A stretch of 64,000 nucleotides of DNA. Source: an uncultured Alphaproteobacteria bacterium. GTDB taxonomy: Bacteria > Pseudomonadota > Alphaproteobacteria > Rs-D84. Positions within the stretch are counted from its first letter, which is position 1. Each line of letters starts with the position of its first letter. The notes under the pieces are model-generated. The model was not told where the DNA came from. It searched no databases and saw only the letters and a list, made by a program, of their open reading frames with translations. Made by a program: the position numbers and the translations under genes. Positions 8,262 to 15,978 of this stretch are shown in pieces. The stretch covers positions 62,001-126,000 of the forward strand of contig CALXWY010000001.1 in NCBI GenBank assembly GCA_944392535.1, in the 5' to 3' direction.

Positions 8262-8738
8262 ATGCAGAAATCTGGGATTTTTACAAAAATAAAAACCGCC
8301 ATTATAAACGGTGGTTTGTTTTCAGCAATGATGTTATTTCCATTTTGCGCCAATGCAATTTCGGTGACGCCGGTGGGGTGTTTCTGCTCGTCATTTGATA
8401 CACCCGTTAACAACGGTGTCGGACCTGTCGGATCATGCGCAAAAACATCGTATGTGTGTGACAACGGGTTAAAATACACATCGTGCGACACATGTAATTC
8501 GGGTTACAGACGCGTATCACATCAAATCGGAAATTCCACTTGTGTATATTATGAATGCAGAGCAGGTTGTGGTGCCGGTAACTACTATAACAACGGGTGT
8601 TATTCTTGCCCCGCTCCCGGAACCAGCGAAGACGGCAGTGGCGGAATAACATCATGTTATATTCCCGCCAATCAATTAACCAGCAGTGACAGCACCGGCA
8701 ATTGGACATGCACATCCGCCGCGTATTACCAGGAATGA
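8262..8738 (+). CDS. Secreted cysteine-rich protein, function unknown
   Basis: A 158-residue protein with an N-terminal signal peptide (hydrophobic stretch, cleavage likely after FCANA) and many cysteines in short spacings: CFC, CDTCNSGY, CRAGCGAG, CYSCPAPGTS. The C-terminal half holds DGSGGITSCYIPA and SDSTGNWTCTSAAYY, which look like a repeat-type module, probably disulfide-stabilised outside the cytoplasm. I chose the ATG at 8262 (GGGAG upstream); the longer frame begins inside infC. The gene has its own strong promoter. I cannot assign a function; it may be an extracellular or surface-bound adhesin-like protein. Confidence 0.75.
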   Translation: MQKSGIFTKIKTAIINGGLFSAMMLFPFCANAISVTPVGCFCSSFDTPVNNGVGPVGSCAKTSYVCDNGLKYTSCDTCNSGYRRVSHQIGNSTCVYYECRAGCGAGNYYNNGCYSCPAPGTSEDGSGGITSCYIPANQLTSSDSTGNWTCTSAAYYQE

Positions 8739-8763
8739 CGTGTTTTTACTGTTTCCACGCCCC

Positions 8764-8784
8764 GGTGCCAAAACGCTTGGCACC
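8764..8784 (+). terminator. Perfect hairpin downstream of the Cys-rich gene
   Basis: GGTGCCAA (8764-8771) and its complement (8777-8784) form an 8-bp stem with a 5-nt loop. There is no U tract, so this may be a 3' stability element and not an intrinsic terminator. Confidence 0.45.
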
Positions 8785-8834
8785 ATTGGGATTACACAAG
8801 ACACAAAATAGAATATCTATCAAAATATTACGCA

Positions 8835-8867
8835 GCGAATGCAAATTATAAAAAAGTTTGCATCCGC
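8835..8867 (+). promoter_or_regulatory. Hairpin in the pnp leader region
   Basis: GCG-A-ATGCAAA (8835-8845) pairs with TTTGCAT-C-CGC (8857-8867), 10 of 11 positions, with an 11-nt loop. It lies 132 bp before the pnp start. In enterobacteria, pnp leader hairpins are cut by RNase III and PNPase represses itself; a similar role here is inference. Confidence 0.4.
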
Positions 8868-8999
8868 ATAAATATTATTTATAATCACACAGTGCGAAGG
8901 ATAAATTGTTCTTTCTTGCATTTTCAGCCCAGAATGCAAAAACGAATGATTTTTCTTCGCAGTTATAAAGTACACATAAATAAAACTATGGAGAAAAAT

Positions 9000-11168
9000 A
9001 TGTTATTTGGTTTATTTAATAAAGATGAAAAATCGCATCTGAATAATCCTGTGGCGGTTGAAATTCCGTACGGTGATGAAACGTTGCGTCTGGAAACAGG
9101 GCGTATGGCCAAACAGGCAAATGGCGCCGTATTGGCCACAATGGGCGGAACAATGGTTCTGGCCACTGTATGCGCAGAAAAATCAGCCGTAGAAGGGCAA
9201 GACTTTTTCCCGTTAACCGTTGATTACCAAGAAAAATTTGCATCGGCTGGGCGTATCCCAGGATCGCGTGACAGACGTGAAGGCAAGGCATCAACCGCCG
9301 AAACATTAACCGCGCGCTTGATTGACCGCCCAATTCGTCCGCTGTTCCCGGAAACATTCAAAAACAAGGTTCAAATAATTGCCCAGGTGTTTTCGTACGA
9401 TAAAAAGAATCAACCAGATATCTTGGCAATGATTGCGTCATCGGCGGCGTTGGCATTATCTGGTGTTCCGTTCGCTGGCCCGATTGGTGCCGCACGCGTC
9501 GGATATGCGGATGGCAAATATATTCTGAATCCGTCCAAAAAAGTGACCGAAGATTCAGAAATGGATTTGGTTGTCGCCGCCACAAAAGATGGTGTTTTAA
9601 TGGTTGAATCGGAAATTGGCGAACTGGACGAAGCGACCGTTCTGGGTGCAGTAAAATTCGGATTTGATGCACAACAAGACGTTATCCGCGCAATTAATGA
9701 ATTAACTGAAAAAGCCGGTAAAGAACGCTGGGAAACACCGGCATTGTCAGATGAATATATCGCAATGCAACAAGACTTTGAATCTTTTGCTGGCGAAATT
9801 GAATCTGCATTGCAAATCAAAGAAAAACTGTTGCGGTTGGAAACATTGGGCAATATTCATGTGGCGGCCAAGGCGCGTATTCCTGAATTATTCCCAGAAA
9901 CAACAACGGCGACATCAACACTGGAATCATGGGCCGATGAAATTGTTGAAAATCTGACGGCACGTATTATGCGTGGCAATATTTTGGCCGGCAAGCCACG
10001 TATTGACGGACGTGATAACAAAACCGTTCGCCCGATTGAAATTGAATTGGGTGTATTACCGCGTGCACACGGTTCTGCGTTGTTTACCCGCGGCGAAACC
10101 CAGGCATTGGTATCATTGACATTGGGCAGTGGCCAAGATGCGTTGCCAATTGAAAGTCTGGATGGCGAAGAAGAACGCGACTTTATCCTGAACTATAATT
10201 TCCCGGGATATTCTGTTGGCGAATGCAAGGGATTAAAGGCCCCAGGTCGTCGTGAAATCGGACATGGTAACTTGGCATGGCGTGCATTGCATCCAATGGT
10301 GCCATCACGCAGTGAATTTGACTATGTAATTCGCGTCGTGTCTGATATTTTGGAATCAAATGGTTCGTCATCAATGGCAACAACATGTGGCGCAACATTG
10401 GCCATGATGGATGGTGGTGTACCACTGACCCGGCCGGTTGCCGGTATTGCCATGGGATTAATCAAAGAAGGTGACGATTATGCCATCTTGACAGATATCT
10501 TGGGTGACGAAGATCACTTGGGCGATATGGACTTTAAGGTTACCGGTACGTCCCAGGGGGTCACCGCGTTACAGATGGATATCAAAATTACATCTATCAC
10601 ATTTGAAATCATGGAAAAGGCGTTGGCCCAGGCAAAAGACGGTCGTATGCATATCTTGGGCAAAATTGAAAAAGCGATCAAGGCCCCGCGCAAGCATGTG
10701 TCTGAATACGCACCACAAATGTATACGATGAAAATCAATCCAGACAAGGTTCGTGATGTCATCGGCAAGGGTGGTTCTGTTATCCAAGCGTTGACACGCG
10801 AAACAAATACTCAAATTGATTTGGCCGATGATGGCACGGTTAAAATCATGGCTACATCCAAAGATGACGCCGATGCCGCAATGGCACGTATCAAAGATAT
10901 CGTTGCCGAACCAGAAGTTGGCGTAATATATCCGGGTGTTGTGTCGGGCATCAAAGATTTTGGGTTGTTTGTCAAAATCTTGAACGGTTTTGAATCTATG
11001 GTTCATATTTCTGAAATCACAGGTGACAGAATCGCAAAAATAGAAGACACAAAAATCAAAGAAGGCGATAAAGTATTTGTAAAATATCTGGGCGCAGACA
11101 AGCGTGGTAAAACACGTATGTCAATGGTCGGCATTGACCAAAAAACTGGCGCAGAAATTAAAAAATAA
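9000..11168 (+). CDS. pnp: Polynucleotide phosphorylase
   Basis: PNPase degrades RNA 3'-5' by phosphorolysis as a trimer and is a degradosome component. Two RNase PH domains are visible, the first with GRIPGSRDRREGKASTAE and the second with LPRAHGSALFTRGETQAL. The C terminus has KH (VIGKGGSVIQALTRETN) and S1 (GVIYPGVVSGIKDFGLFVK) domains. The start is the ATG at 9000, with GGAG 6 nt upstream; the longer frame adds 36 unsupported residues. Length 722 is normal. The usual upstream partner rpsO is absent. A leader hairpin sits at 8835-8867. Confidence 0.96.
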   Translation: MLFGLFNKDEKSHLNNPVAVEIPYGDETLRLETGRMAKQANGAVLATMGGTMVLATVCAEKSAVEGQDFFPLTVDYQEKFASAGRIPGSRDRREGKASTAETLTARLIDRPIRPLFPETFKNKVQIIAQVFSYDKKNQPDILAMIASSAALALSGVPFAGPIGAARVGYADGKYILNPSKKVTEDSEMDLVVAATKDGVLMVESEIGELDEATVLGAVKFGFDAQQDVIRAINELTEKAGKERWETPALSDEYIAMQQDFESFAGEIESALQIKEKLLRLETLGNIHVAAKARIPELFPETTTATSTLESWADEIVENLTARIMRGNILAGKPRIDGRDNKTVRPIEIELGVLPRAHGSALFTRGETQALVSLTLGSGQDALPIESLDGEEERDFILNYNFPGYSVGECKGLKAPGRREIGHGNLAWRALHPMVPSRSEFDYVIRVVSDILESNGSSSMATTCGATLAMMDGGVPLTRPVAGIAMGLIKEGDDYAILTDILGDEDHLGDMDFKVTGTSQGVTALQMDIKITSITFEIMEKALAQAKDGRMHILGKIEKAIKAPRKHVSEYAPQMYTMKINPDKVRDVIGKGGSVIQALTRETNTQIDLADDGTVKIMATSKDDADAAMARIKDIVAEPEVGVIYPGVVSGIKDFGLFVKILNGFESMVHISEITGDRIAKIEDTKIKEGDKVFVKYLGADKRGKTRMSMVGIDQKTGAEIKK

Positions 11169-11183
11169 TCGCCAAATCATGAA

Positions 11184-11216
11184 AATAACTGCGTCCATGG
11201 GCTGGGCGCAGTTATT
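11184..11216 (+). terminator. Perfect 10-bp hairpin after pnp
   Basis: AATAACTGCG (11184-11193) and its complement (11207-11216) enclose a 13-nt loop. It lacks a U tract on the plus strand, so it may be a 3'-end stabiliser or processing site between pnp and ybaB. Confidence 0.5.
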
Positions 11217-11239
11217 ACAAAAATACAGGAATCTTAGGC

Positions 11240-11539
11240 ATGGATATGGAATCATTAATGGCCCAGGCCAGTGCGTTGCAAGACAAAGTGGCCACCGCAC
11301 AAAATAAATTGGCCGCAATGCATGTCAAAGGCATTGCCGATGGTGGTGCGTGTGTTATTGATATGACTGGGAAATACGATCTGGTGAACATTGTATTGCG
11401 TGACGATGTCTTGTCCCGCGGGGCCGATGCCGTGGCACAAATTGTCGCGGCGGCATATAACGACGCCAAGGCCAAGGCAGATGCATTAATTGACCAGGTT
11501 ATGGGCGAAGCAACCGCCGGGATACCGTTGCCAGAATAA
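11240..11539 (+). CDS. ybaB: YbaB/EbfC family nucleoid-associated protein
   Basis: This family binds DNA as a tweezer-shaped homodimer and is usually encoded next to dnaX-recR. The 99-residue protein starts MDMESLMAQASALQDKVATA, then has the beta strands of the family and ends VAAAYNDAKAKADALIDQVMG. Start at the first ATG (11240), with AGGAATCTTAGGC upstream; the ATG two codons later is equally possible. It follows pnp after a hairpin and precedes tRNA-Val. dnaX and recR are not in the window. Confidence 0.88.
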   Translation: MDMESLMAQASALQDKVATAQNKLAAMHVKGIADGGACVIDMTGKYDLVNIVLRDDVLSRGADAVAQIVAAAYNDAKAKADALIDQVMGEATAGIPLPE

Positions 11540-11546
11540 AAAAAAC

Positions 11547-11575
11547 TGGACAATGTAAAAAAAACAGGGTATAGT
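11547..11575 (+). promoter_or_regulatory. Promoter of tRNA-Val(UAC)
   Basis: TGGACA (11547-11552), 17-bp spacer, TATAGT (11570-11575), 15 bp before the tRNA. Confidence 0.6.
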
Positions 11576-11589
11576 TTGTCCGCTGTTTT

Positions 11590-11666
11590 GGATGTTTAGC
11601 TCAGTTGATTAGAGCATCTCGTTTACACCGAGAGGGTCGGGGGTTTGAGTCCCTCAACATCCACCA
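11590..11666 (+). tRNA. tRNA-Val (anticodon UAC)
   Basis: A full cloverleaf: acceptor GGATGTT/AACATCC, D arm GCTC/GAGC, anticodon stem TCTCG/CGAGA with loop TTTACAC (anticodon TAC), T stem GGGGG/CCCTC (one G-U pair) with loop TTTGAGT, encoded CCA. A promoter is 15 bp upstream and a terminator 9 bp downstream. Confidence 0.97.
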
Positions 11667-11674
11667 CAAAATGC

Positions 11675-11700
11675 AATCGCCCAACGGGCGATTTTATTTT
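11675..11700 (+). terminator. Terminator of tRNA-Val(UAC)
   Basis: AATCGCCC/GGGCGATT, 8-bp stem, 3-nt loop, then TTATTTTATG. Confidence 0.88.
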
Positions 11701-11982
11701 ATGCATGGGGATGTGGAACGCCACCCGTCGGGGTGTTTGACAATGAGTCAGCGAATGTTTTAATAAAACGCGGGTGCGGTACGCGCAAGCGTACGCGAAC
11801 GAATGCCCCACAGCCGGCGCATCAACGCCGTACGAGAGGGTCCCAGGCATCCGCCACAAAATTTCGTTGGCGAATGCGGCGAATATAAGAAAATTTGGTG
11901 CCACACAAAGCCTTGCGCAAAGTGCGTTTTTTAATTTACCGCAGTTTCCATACGCCCGCGCACATTCGTTCCTGTCATAATA
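11701..11982. other. Gene-free stretch with a degenerate copy of the tRNA-Val 3' part
   Basis: No frame here is convincing. It holds a GTACGC-GCAA-GCGTAC hairpin (11779-11794). At 11833-11842 and 11848-11862 two blocks match the tRNA-Val gene at 11629-11638 and 11658-11672 (10/10 and 14/15), with the 15 nt between shortened to 5. This looks like a decayed partial duplicate of the tRNA 3' end with its CCA and following bases. Confidence 0.55.
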
Positions 11983-12663
11983 TTAAAAACTGTACCGCAC
12001 ACCCAACAGAACTTCGTGGGATGATAACACACTGTGGATGTGATTCTCGTTTGGTGTCGTTTCCCCATCATAATCATTTTTAGAATCTGCAAGATTGCTA
12101 TAACGATAACCAATATCCAACGTCCAGTTTTTCAACAATTTATAAGCAATTCCGACCTGTAAATTGTAAATAAAACTATTTGTGCCATAAGTACTGTTGT
12201 ATCCGAATGAACCAAGTGATGAATAATCATATTCAGTCTTGTTCCGGGCAAGTCCAATACCAATACCAACAAACGGGATTATTTTATCAGTGGCATAATA
12301 ATCATAGTAATAATTAGTTTGTATTGTATGGGTACTGACTTTTTGATATTCGGACAAATATACAGTTGAACCGAATCCGTATTCAATTTCCGCGCGAATT
12401 GCACCGTGGACGGATTCAATTGGAAAACCGAGGCCAACAAATACCTTGTTGCGTATGCCGTTGTCGCTTTCTGATGTTGTTTCGTCACACCATTCATACG
12501 ATGGGGTTGGTAACAGTGGTGCGTCTAAATCCAACCGCCACCCAGCGGCAGATACGATTTGTTGTGTATATGTATACGAAATCTTGTCCCCGACATAAAA
12601 ATCCATTGCATTGGCCGCCGATGTTGCCGCGACAACACAAAGCGTGGTTATAGTTTTTTTCAT
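11983..12663 (-). CDS. Outer-membrane beta-barrel protein (OmpA/Opa-like 8-strand type)
   Basis: A 226-residue exported protein: signal peptide MKKTITTLCVVAATSAANA, then alternating polar/hydrophobic strands rich in Tyr and Gly, such as IIPFVGIGIGLARNKT, NLQVGIAYKLLKNWTLDIGYRYS, and EVLLGVRYSF with the C-terminal Phe recognised by the BAM machinery. The barrel class is clear from these strands; the role (porin, adhesin or structural) is unknown. The gene overlaps the upstream membrane protein gene by 4 nt, so they are co-transcribed and may work together. Confidence 0.85.
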   Translation of the reverse strand: MKKTITTLCVVAATSAANAMDFYVGDKISYTYTQQIVSAAGWRLDLDAPLLPTPSYEWCDETTSESDNGIRNKVFVGLGFPIESVHGAIRAEIEYGFGSTVYLSEYQKVSTHTIQTNYYYDYYATDKIIPFVGIGIGLARNKTEYDYSSLGSFGYNSTYGTNSFIYNLQVGIAYKLLKNWTLDIGYRYSNLADSKNDYDGETTPNENHIHSVLSSHEVLLGVRYSF

Positions 12664-13175
12664 TCTGCCCCCGCTATTTCTTTGATCATCTCTGGATGTT
12701 CTTGCGCAAACTGTGCACGACGTTTATCTGCTTCTATAAACTGCACCGCATTTGCAACAAGACTTTTTACCGAGTCCTTAATTTGTGCTATTTCTTGCTC
12801 GCGTTCTGCTTGCGTTTTTTTGACTTCGCAGGCAACTCTGTCAGGCACTTTTATAAATGCAAAGTTTATAAATTTTATACGCTGTTTATATTCTGAAAAA
12901 TTATCAAGATAATGTTGGATTAATGGATAATCATAAAAATAATGGTTTTCACTGTGATAATGCCGTTCAATGGCTCGGACTGCGGTCAACCAGTTATTTA
13001 ATGAATCCACTGGATGTGGATGGGTTGCTATTTCTTTCAATGCGTCCAACAAGTTGCCCTCGTACCATTTAGCGCGTTCTGCATATTTCTTTTTATCCTG
13101 TTCGGCGATTGACGCCATAACAAGGTAACCAATAACTGCACCCACAAGTAAAGCCACAAATATAAAAACGAACAT
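12660..13175 (-). CDS. Membrane-anchored helical protein, function unknown
   Basis: A 171-residue protein with one N-terminal membrane span (about residues 2-22) and then a long helical, charged region without recognisable motifs. The C-terminal third (KKTQAEREQEIAQIKDSV and beyond) looks coiled-coil. I place the start at the ATG at 13173-13175, with AAGGG 6 nt upstream, not at a TTG one codon earlier. It is translationally coupled to the outer-membrane barrel gene, which suggests an envelope role. I do not recognise the family. Confidence 0.7.
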   Translation of the reverse strand: MFVFIFVALLVGAVIGYLVMASIAEQDKKKYAERAKWYEGNLLDALKEIATHPHPVDSLNNWLTAVRAIERHYHSENHYFYDYPLIQHYLDNFSEYKQRIKFINFAFIKVPDRVACEVKKTQAEREQEIAQIKDSVKSLVANAVQFIEADKRRAQFAQEHPEMIKEIAGAE

Positions 13176-13194
13176 CAAATACCCTTTTTATTTC

Positions 13195-13225
13195 GCAAAG
13201 AAAAACCACCATAGGAATGGTGGTT
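13195..13225 (-). terminator. Minus-strand terminator with no coding gene upstream
   Basis: AACCACCAT/ATGGTGGTT, perfect 9-bp stem with 4-nt loop; on the minus strand TTTTTCTTT follows. No coding gene lies upstream on that strand for 550 bp, so it implies a non-coding transcript. Confidence 0.75.
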
Positions 13226-13480
13226 GGAGTTTCTAACAATCATTACAAATTGCGTGCTTATTCAATATATTCGCACACTCCAACCATAAAGGTTGGAGAT
13301 TGTTTCGCCATCTCGGGCGTGTAATGACTGGGTTAGAAGCCCAACACAGGTGTTACCTACGCACGCCTATGTTAAAACATAGAATGAAAAAATACCAGTA
13401 TAAATTGGGGGCGGGGCACGTCCCAAAAGGGAACAGGTCAAACAGGCCGGTATTTCAAATGTTTCAGCATCTGGTATGCG
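13195..13480 (-). ncRNA. Candidate structured small RNA (unassigned)
   Basis: This stretch has no plausible coding frame, but is full of paired segments and ends in a strong minus-strand terminator. A long rod forms from 13223-13227, 13231-13237 and 13240-13246 pairing with 13341-13345, 13332-13338 and 13321-13327 (19 bp in three blocks). Inside is an 8-bp hairpin at 13278-13298. Another hairpin lies at 13368-13382, and a longer-range AAATACC/GGTATTT pair near 13390-13455. TATGAT near 13490 is a weak -10. The rod with internal bubbles recalls 6S RNA, but I see no diagnostic sequence. RNase P, tmRNA and SRP cores are absent. Confidence 0.45.
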
Positions 13481-13564
13481 GAAATTACATCATATATGTA
13501 TATTTTTTGCTTTTATTTATTAATTTTATCATTTATGATTACCGTTGAATTCACAGGGATGTGA

Positions 13565-13757
13565 GTTCGGGTCGTTCAAAACCCATAACACGCGGTGCGA
13601 ATTGCATCGTAATCCGTATATCAGATGCATTCGCATCATTTTTGCCCGATATATAGTCGGGCGTCTGGTGTTATATAACAAGATTTTTCTGAAAGCACCG
13701 GGATCATTCGTGTTATGATTTTGAAAACGCCCGACCGCCGTTTCCTGTGGCGGTTTT
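13565..13757 (+). ncRNA. Candidate structured RNA or leader upstream of the glycosyltransferase
   Basis: Nested long-range pairs fold this gene-free stretch: TTCAAAA/TTTTGAA, CATAACAC/GTGTTATG (13583 and 13710 regions) and CGGTGC/GCACCG. Inside are local hairpins GATGC-ATTC-GCATC and GCCCGA/TCGGGC (13644-13662). The TCGGGC arm can also pair with CGCCCGAC (13728-13735), which sits just before the terminator at 13734-13757, so two exclusive folds are possible. It may be a stand-alone RNA or a regulatory leader ending 25 bp before the glycosyltransferase ATG. Confidence 0.4.
13734..13757 (+). terminator. Terminator or attenuator before the glycosyltransferase gene
   Basis: ACCGCC/GGCGGT stem (13734-13739, 13749-13754), 9-nt loop, then TTTTATTATT. 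Confidence 0.6.
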
Positions 13758-13782
13758 ATTATTGAACATTGGGGCAAAAAAA

Positions 13783-14691
13783 ATGAAAATATCTGTGATT
13801 ATCCCGGCATACAATTGTGCAAAATATATTGGCCAGACATTGGACTGTGTGCGTTTACAATCTTTTCCACAACGTGATCTGGAAGCGATTGTTTATATAG
13901 ATGGCAGCCGCGACAACACATCTGATGTTGTACATTCGTACGCAAAAAAACATCCTGATTTTAACTTAAAAATAATTGATTCAGATGAAAATCACGGCGT
14001 TTCATATGCACGAAATCGCGCAATTGCCATGGCGCGTGGTGAATATATGCACTTTATGGACAGTGATGACATTATAAATACAGATTTTTACAAAAATTTA
14101 TATGACGCCGCACATCGTACAAATTCAGATGTCGCCGTGTCAGAAATGGTGTTTGAATATTGGCATGAACAAGATATATTGTTTAATACAGAAACGATTG
14201 TATCTGTGCCACAAGACAAAATAAATATAACATGTGTTGATACACATGGATATCCATGGCGATATCTTATCCGCCGCCGTTTTTGGACCCAGCACAAATA
14301 TTGTTTCCCAGAAAACATGCGATATTGCGAAGATATGTTGGTTATGACAACAATGGTCACAGAATCTGAACATATTGTTGTTGTTCCGGGTGCACGATAC
14401 ATGTATATGGCACGCCCAAATTCACTGGTGCTGTCGCCAGAATTAAAATCACCCCGCGATATTGCACATGATGCGGCCGTTGCTGATGTTGAAATGTTCT
14501 TGCAAAAAAACGAATTACAACCAACGTATGACAAATGCATGGCGAACACAGAATATAAATATTACCGCCTGTTTAATTTAATTCCATTGATTGTATCTGT
14601 GACGCCACAAAATAAATCATACACAAAATTCTATTTGTTTGGGTTGTTTTCAATATTGAAAATACGCCGCAAATTAAAAACGTCGGACTGA
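13783..14691 (+). CDS. Family 2 glycosyltransferase
   Basis: A GT-A fold glycosyltransferase that moves a sugar from a nucleotide-sugar to an acceptor, probably in surface polysaccharide or lipid-linked glycan synthesis. It begins MKISVIIPAYNCAKYIGQTL, followed by the acidic motif IDGSRDNTSD and the metal-binding DSDD (EYMHFMDSDDIIN, about residue 90). It is 302 residues and has no membrane span. Start at the ATG at 13783 with GGGG upstream; the longer frame would run into the terminator stem. It stands alone, so its glycan target cannot be inferred from neighbours. Confidence 0.88.
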   Translation: MKISVIIPAYNCAKYIGQTLDCVRLQSFPQRDLEAIVYIDGSRDNTSDVVHSYAKKHPDFNLKIIDSDENHGVSYARNRAIAMARGEYMHFMDSDDIINTDFYKNLYDAAHRTNSDVAVSEMVFEYWHEQDILFNTETIVSVPQDKINITCVDTHGYPWRYLIRRRFWTQHKYCFPENMRYCEDMLVMTTMVTESEHIVVVPGARYMYMARPNSLVLSPELKSPRDIAHDAAVADVEMFLQKNELQPTYDKCMANTEYKYYRLFNLIPLIVSVTPQNKSYTKFYLFGLFSILKIRRKLKTSD

Positions 14692-14718
14692 AACATATCG
14701 CACACCATTGTTACAAAA

Positions 14719-14746
14719 AAACAGGGCAAATGCCCTGTTTTTTTAT
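14719..14746. terminator. Bidirectional terminator between the glycosyltransferase and the ABC permease
   Basis: AAACAGGGCA/TGCCCTGTTT, 10-bp stem with a 2-nt loop; T-rich on both strands. Confidence 0.88.
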
Positions 14747-15960
14747 TCATAGCGTAAACTGTCAATCGGGTTTAACTTTGCCGCCTTCATCGCGGGCATA
14801 ACCCCAGACGCCAATCCAACAACAACCGCAACAGTAACAGATACAACAACCGGCCATGCACTGAATGGAACGTCATAATCCATCAAGAAACGGCCAACGC
14901 CCTGGGACAGCCCAACACCGAATATTAACCCAATCATAGAACCAATAAACGATATCAAAATTGCTTCGGACAAAAATTGGATAATAATATGCCGTTCACG
15001 CGCACCAATGGCCTTGCGTATGCCGATTTCACGTGTGCGTTCGGCGACGGATACCAGCATCATGTTCATAATACCAATTGACCCAACCAACAACGATACC
15101 GCAGCAATTGCAACCAACAACATTGTCATATACCCGGTAACGGTGTCCATGGCCTCCATAACCTGTTTCATATCCATGATTTGGAAATCGTCGGCATCGT
15201 TATCACCCAATTTATGCCGATCGCGTAACAGGGCGGTTATTTGCTCAATTGCCAATGCGTTATCAGCGTTTTCGTTTAATTTTAATGTTATCATACTGAC
15301 AGAATTTGGGAACCGGCTGCCTTGCAGACGCTTTTTCAGCGTAGTAATCGGAATAATTACCATGTCATCTTGGCTGCCCATTGCTGAATCACCGCGTTCC
15401 TTGGTAACGCCAATAATTGTAAACGCCATATTTTGTACACGTATGACTTCACCAACTGGGTTTTCAGGCATATGCAATTCTTCGGCCGTCTGGGGACCAA
15501 TCACCGCATACGTTGAACCGTTGCGCACCGCAGATTGATTAAAAAATGTACCATATTTCATTTCCAGATTTTGAACCTGTTCATATCCAGGATACACACC
15601 CACCATTGACGATGCCCAGTTTTGATTACCGTATATGATTTGGGCCGCACTGTTTTGCACCGGACTGAACGCTGCAACATCTGGTAATTGACCGATAAAT
15701 TCAGCATCTTGGATTGTTAATGTTTGCCGATTTCCTGTGCGCACACCGGCACTCTGCGCCGCACCGGCACGTATCATAATCGTATTTGTCCCCAGGGATG
15801 AAAACTGGTCACTGATTTGCTTTGATACAGTCTGGCCCACGGCAACCATTATAACCACCGCCATAACACCGATAATAATCCCCAGAACGGTCAAGAACGA
15901 ACGAATCTTGTTCCCACTGATTGATAACCAAGATTCTTTCATAATATCATTAAAGGTCAT
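14743..15960 (-). CDS. MacB-type ABC transporter permease
   Basis: A 405-residue permease of the MacB/FtsX class (type VII ABC), which drives export through TolC by mechanotransmission. Topology: one N-terminal span (GNKIRSFLTVLGIIIGVMAVV), a large periplasmic MacB_PCD domain of about 200 residues, and three C-terminal spans with the ERTREIGIRKAIGA coupling helix motif. It ends with the family pattern ...KLNPIDSLRYE. It follows the ATPase gene by 18 bp and shares its promoter. The substrate is unknown: antibiotic, peptide or lipoprotein. Confidence 0.93.
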   Translation of the reverse strand: MTFNDIMKESWLSISGNKIRSFLTVLGIIIGVMAVVIMVAVGQTVSKQISDQFSSLGTNTIMIRAGAAQSAGVRTGNRQTLTIQDAEFIGQLPDVAAFSPVQNSAAQIIYGNQNWASSMVGVYPGYEQVQNLEMKYGTFFNQSAVRNGSTYAVIGPQTAEELHMPENPVGEVIRVQNMAFTIIGVTKERGDSAMGSQDDMVIIPITTLKKRLQGSRFPNSVSMITLKLNENADNALAIEQITALLRDRHKLGDNDADDFQIMDMKQVMEAMDTVTGYMTMLLVAIAAVSLLVGSIGIMNMMLVSVAERTREIGIRKAIGARERHIIIQFLSEAILISFIGSMIGLIFGVGLSQGVGRFLMDYDVPFSAWPVVVSVTVAVVVGLASGVMPAMKAAKLNPIDSLRYE

Positions 15961-15978
15961 TTTGTAATCCTGTTTGTG

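Noticed and set aside
13221..13345. A CRISPR array, because GGTTGGAG recurs
   Set aside because: The copies are too short, not evenly spaced, partly inverted, and no cas gene is near; they are hairpin arms.
13195..13757. Assignment of the structured region to tmRNA, RNase P RNA or SRP RNA
   Set aside because: No tag frame or T arm, no GAGGAAAGTCC core, and no GGAA-loop SRP motif on either strand.
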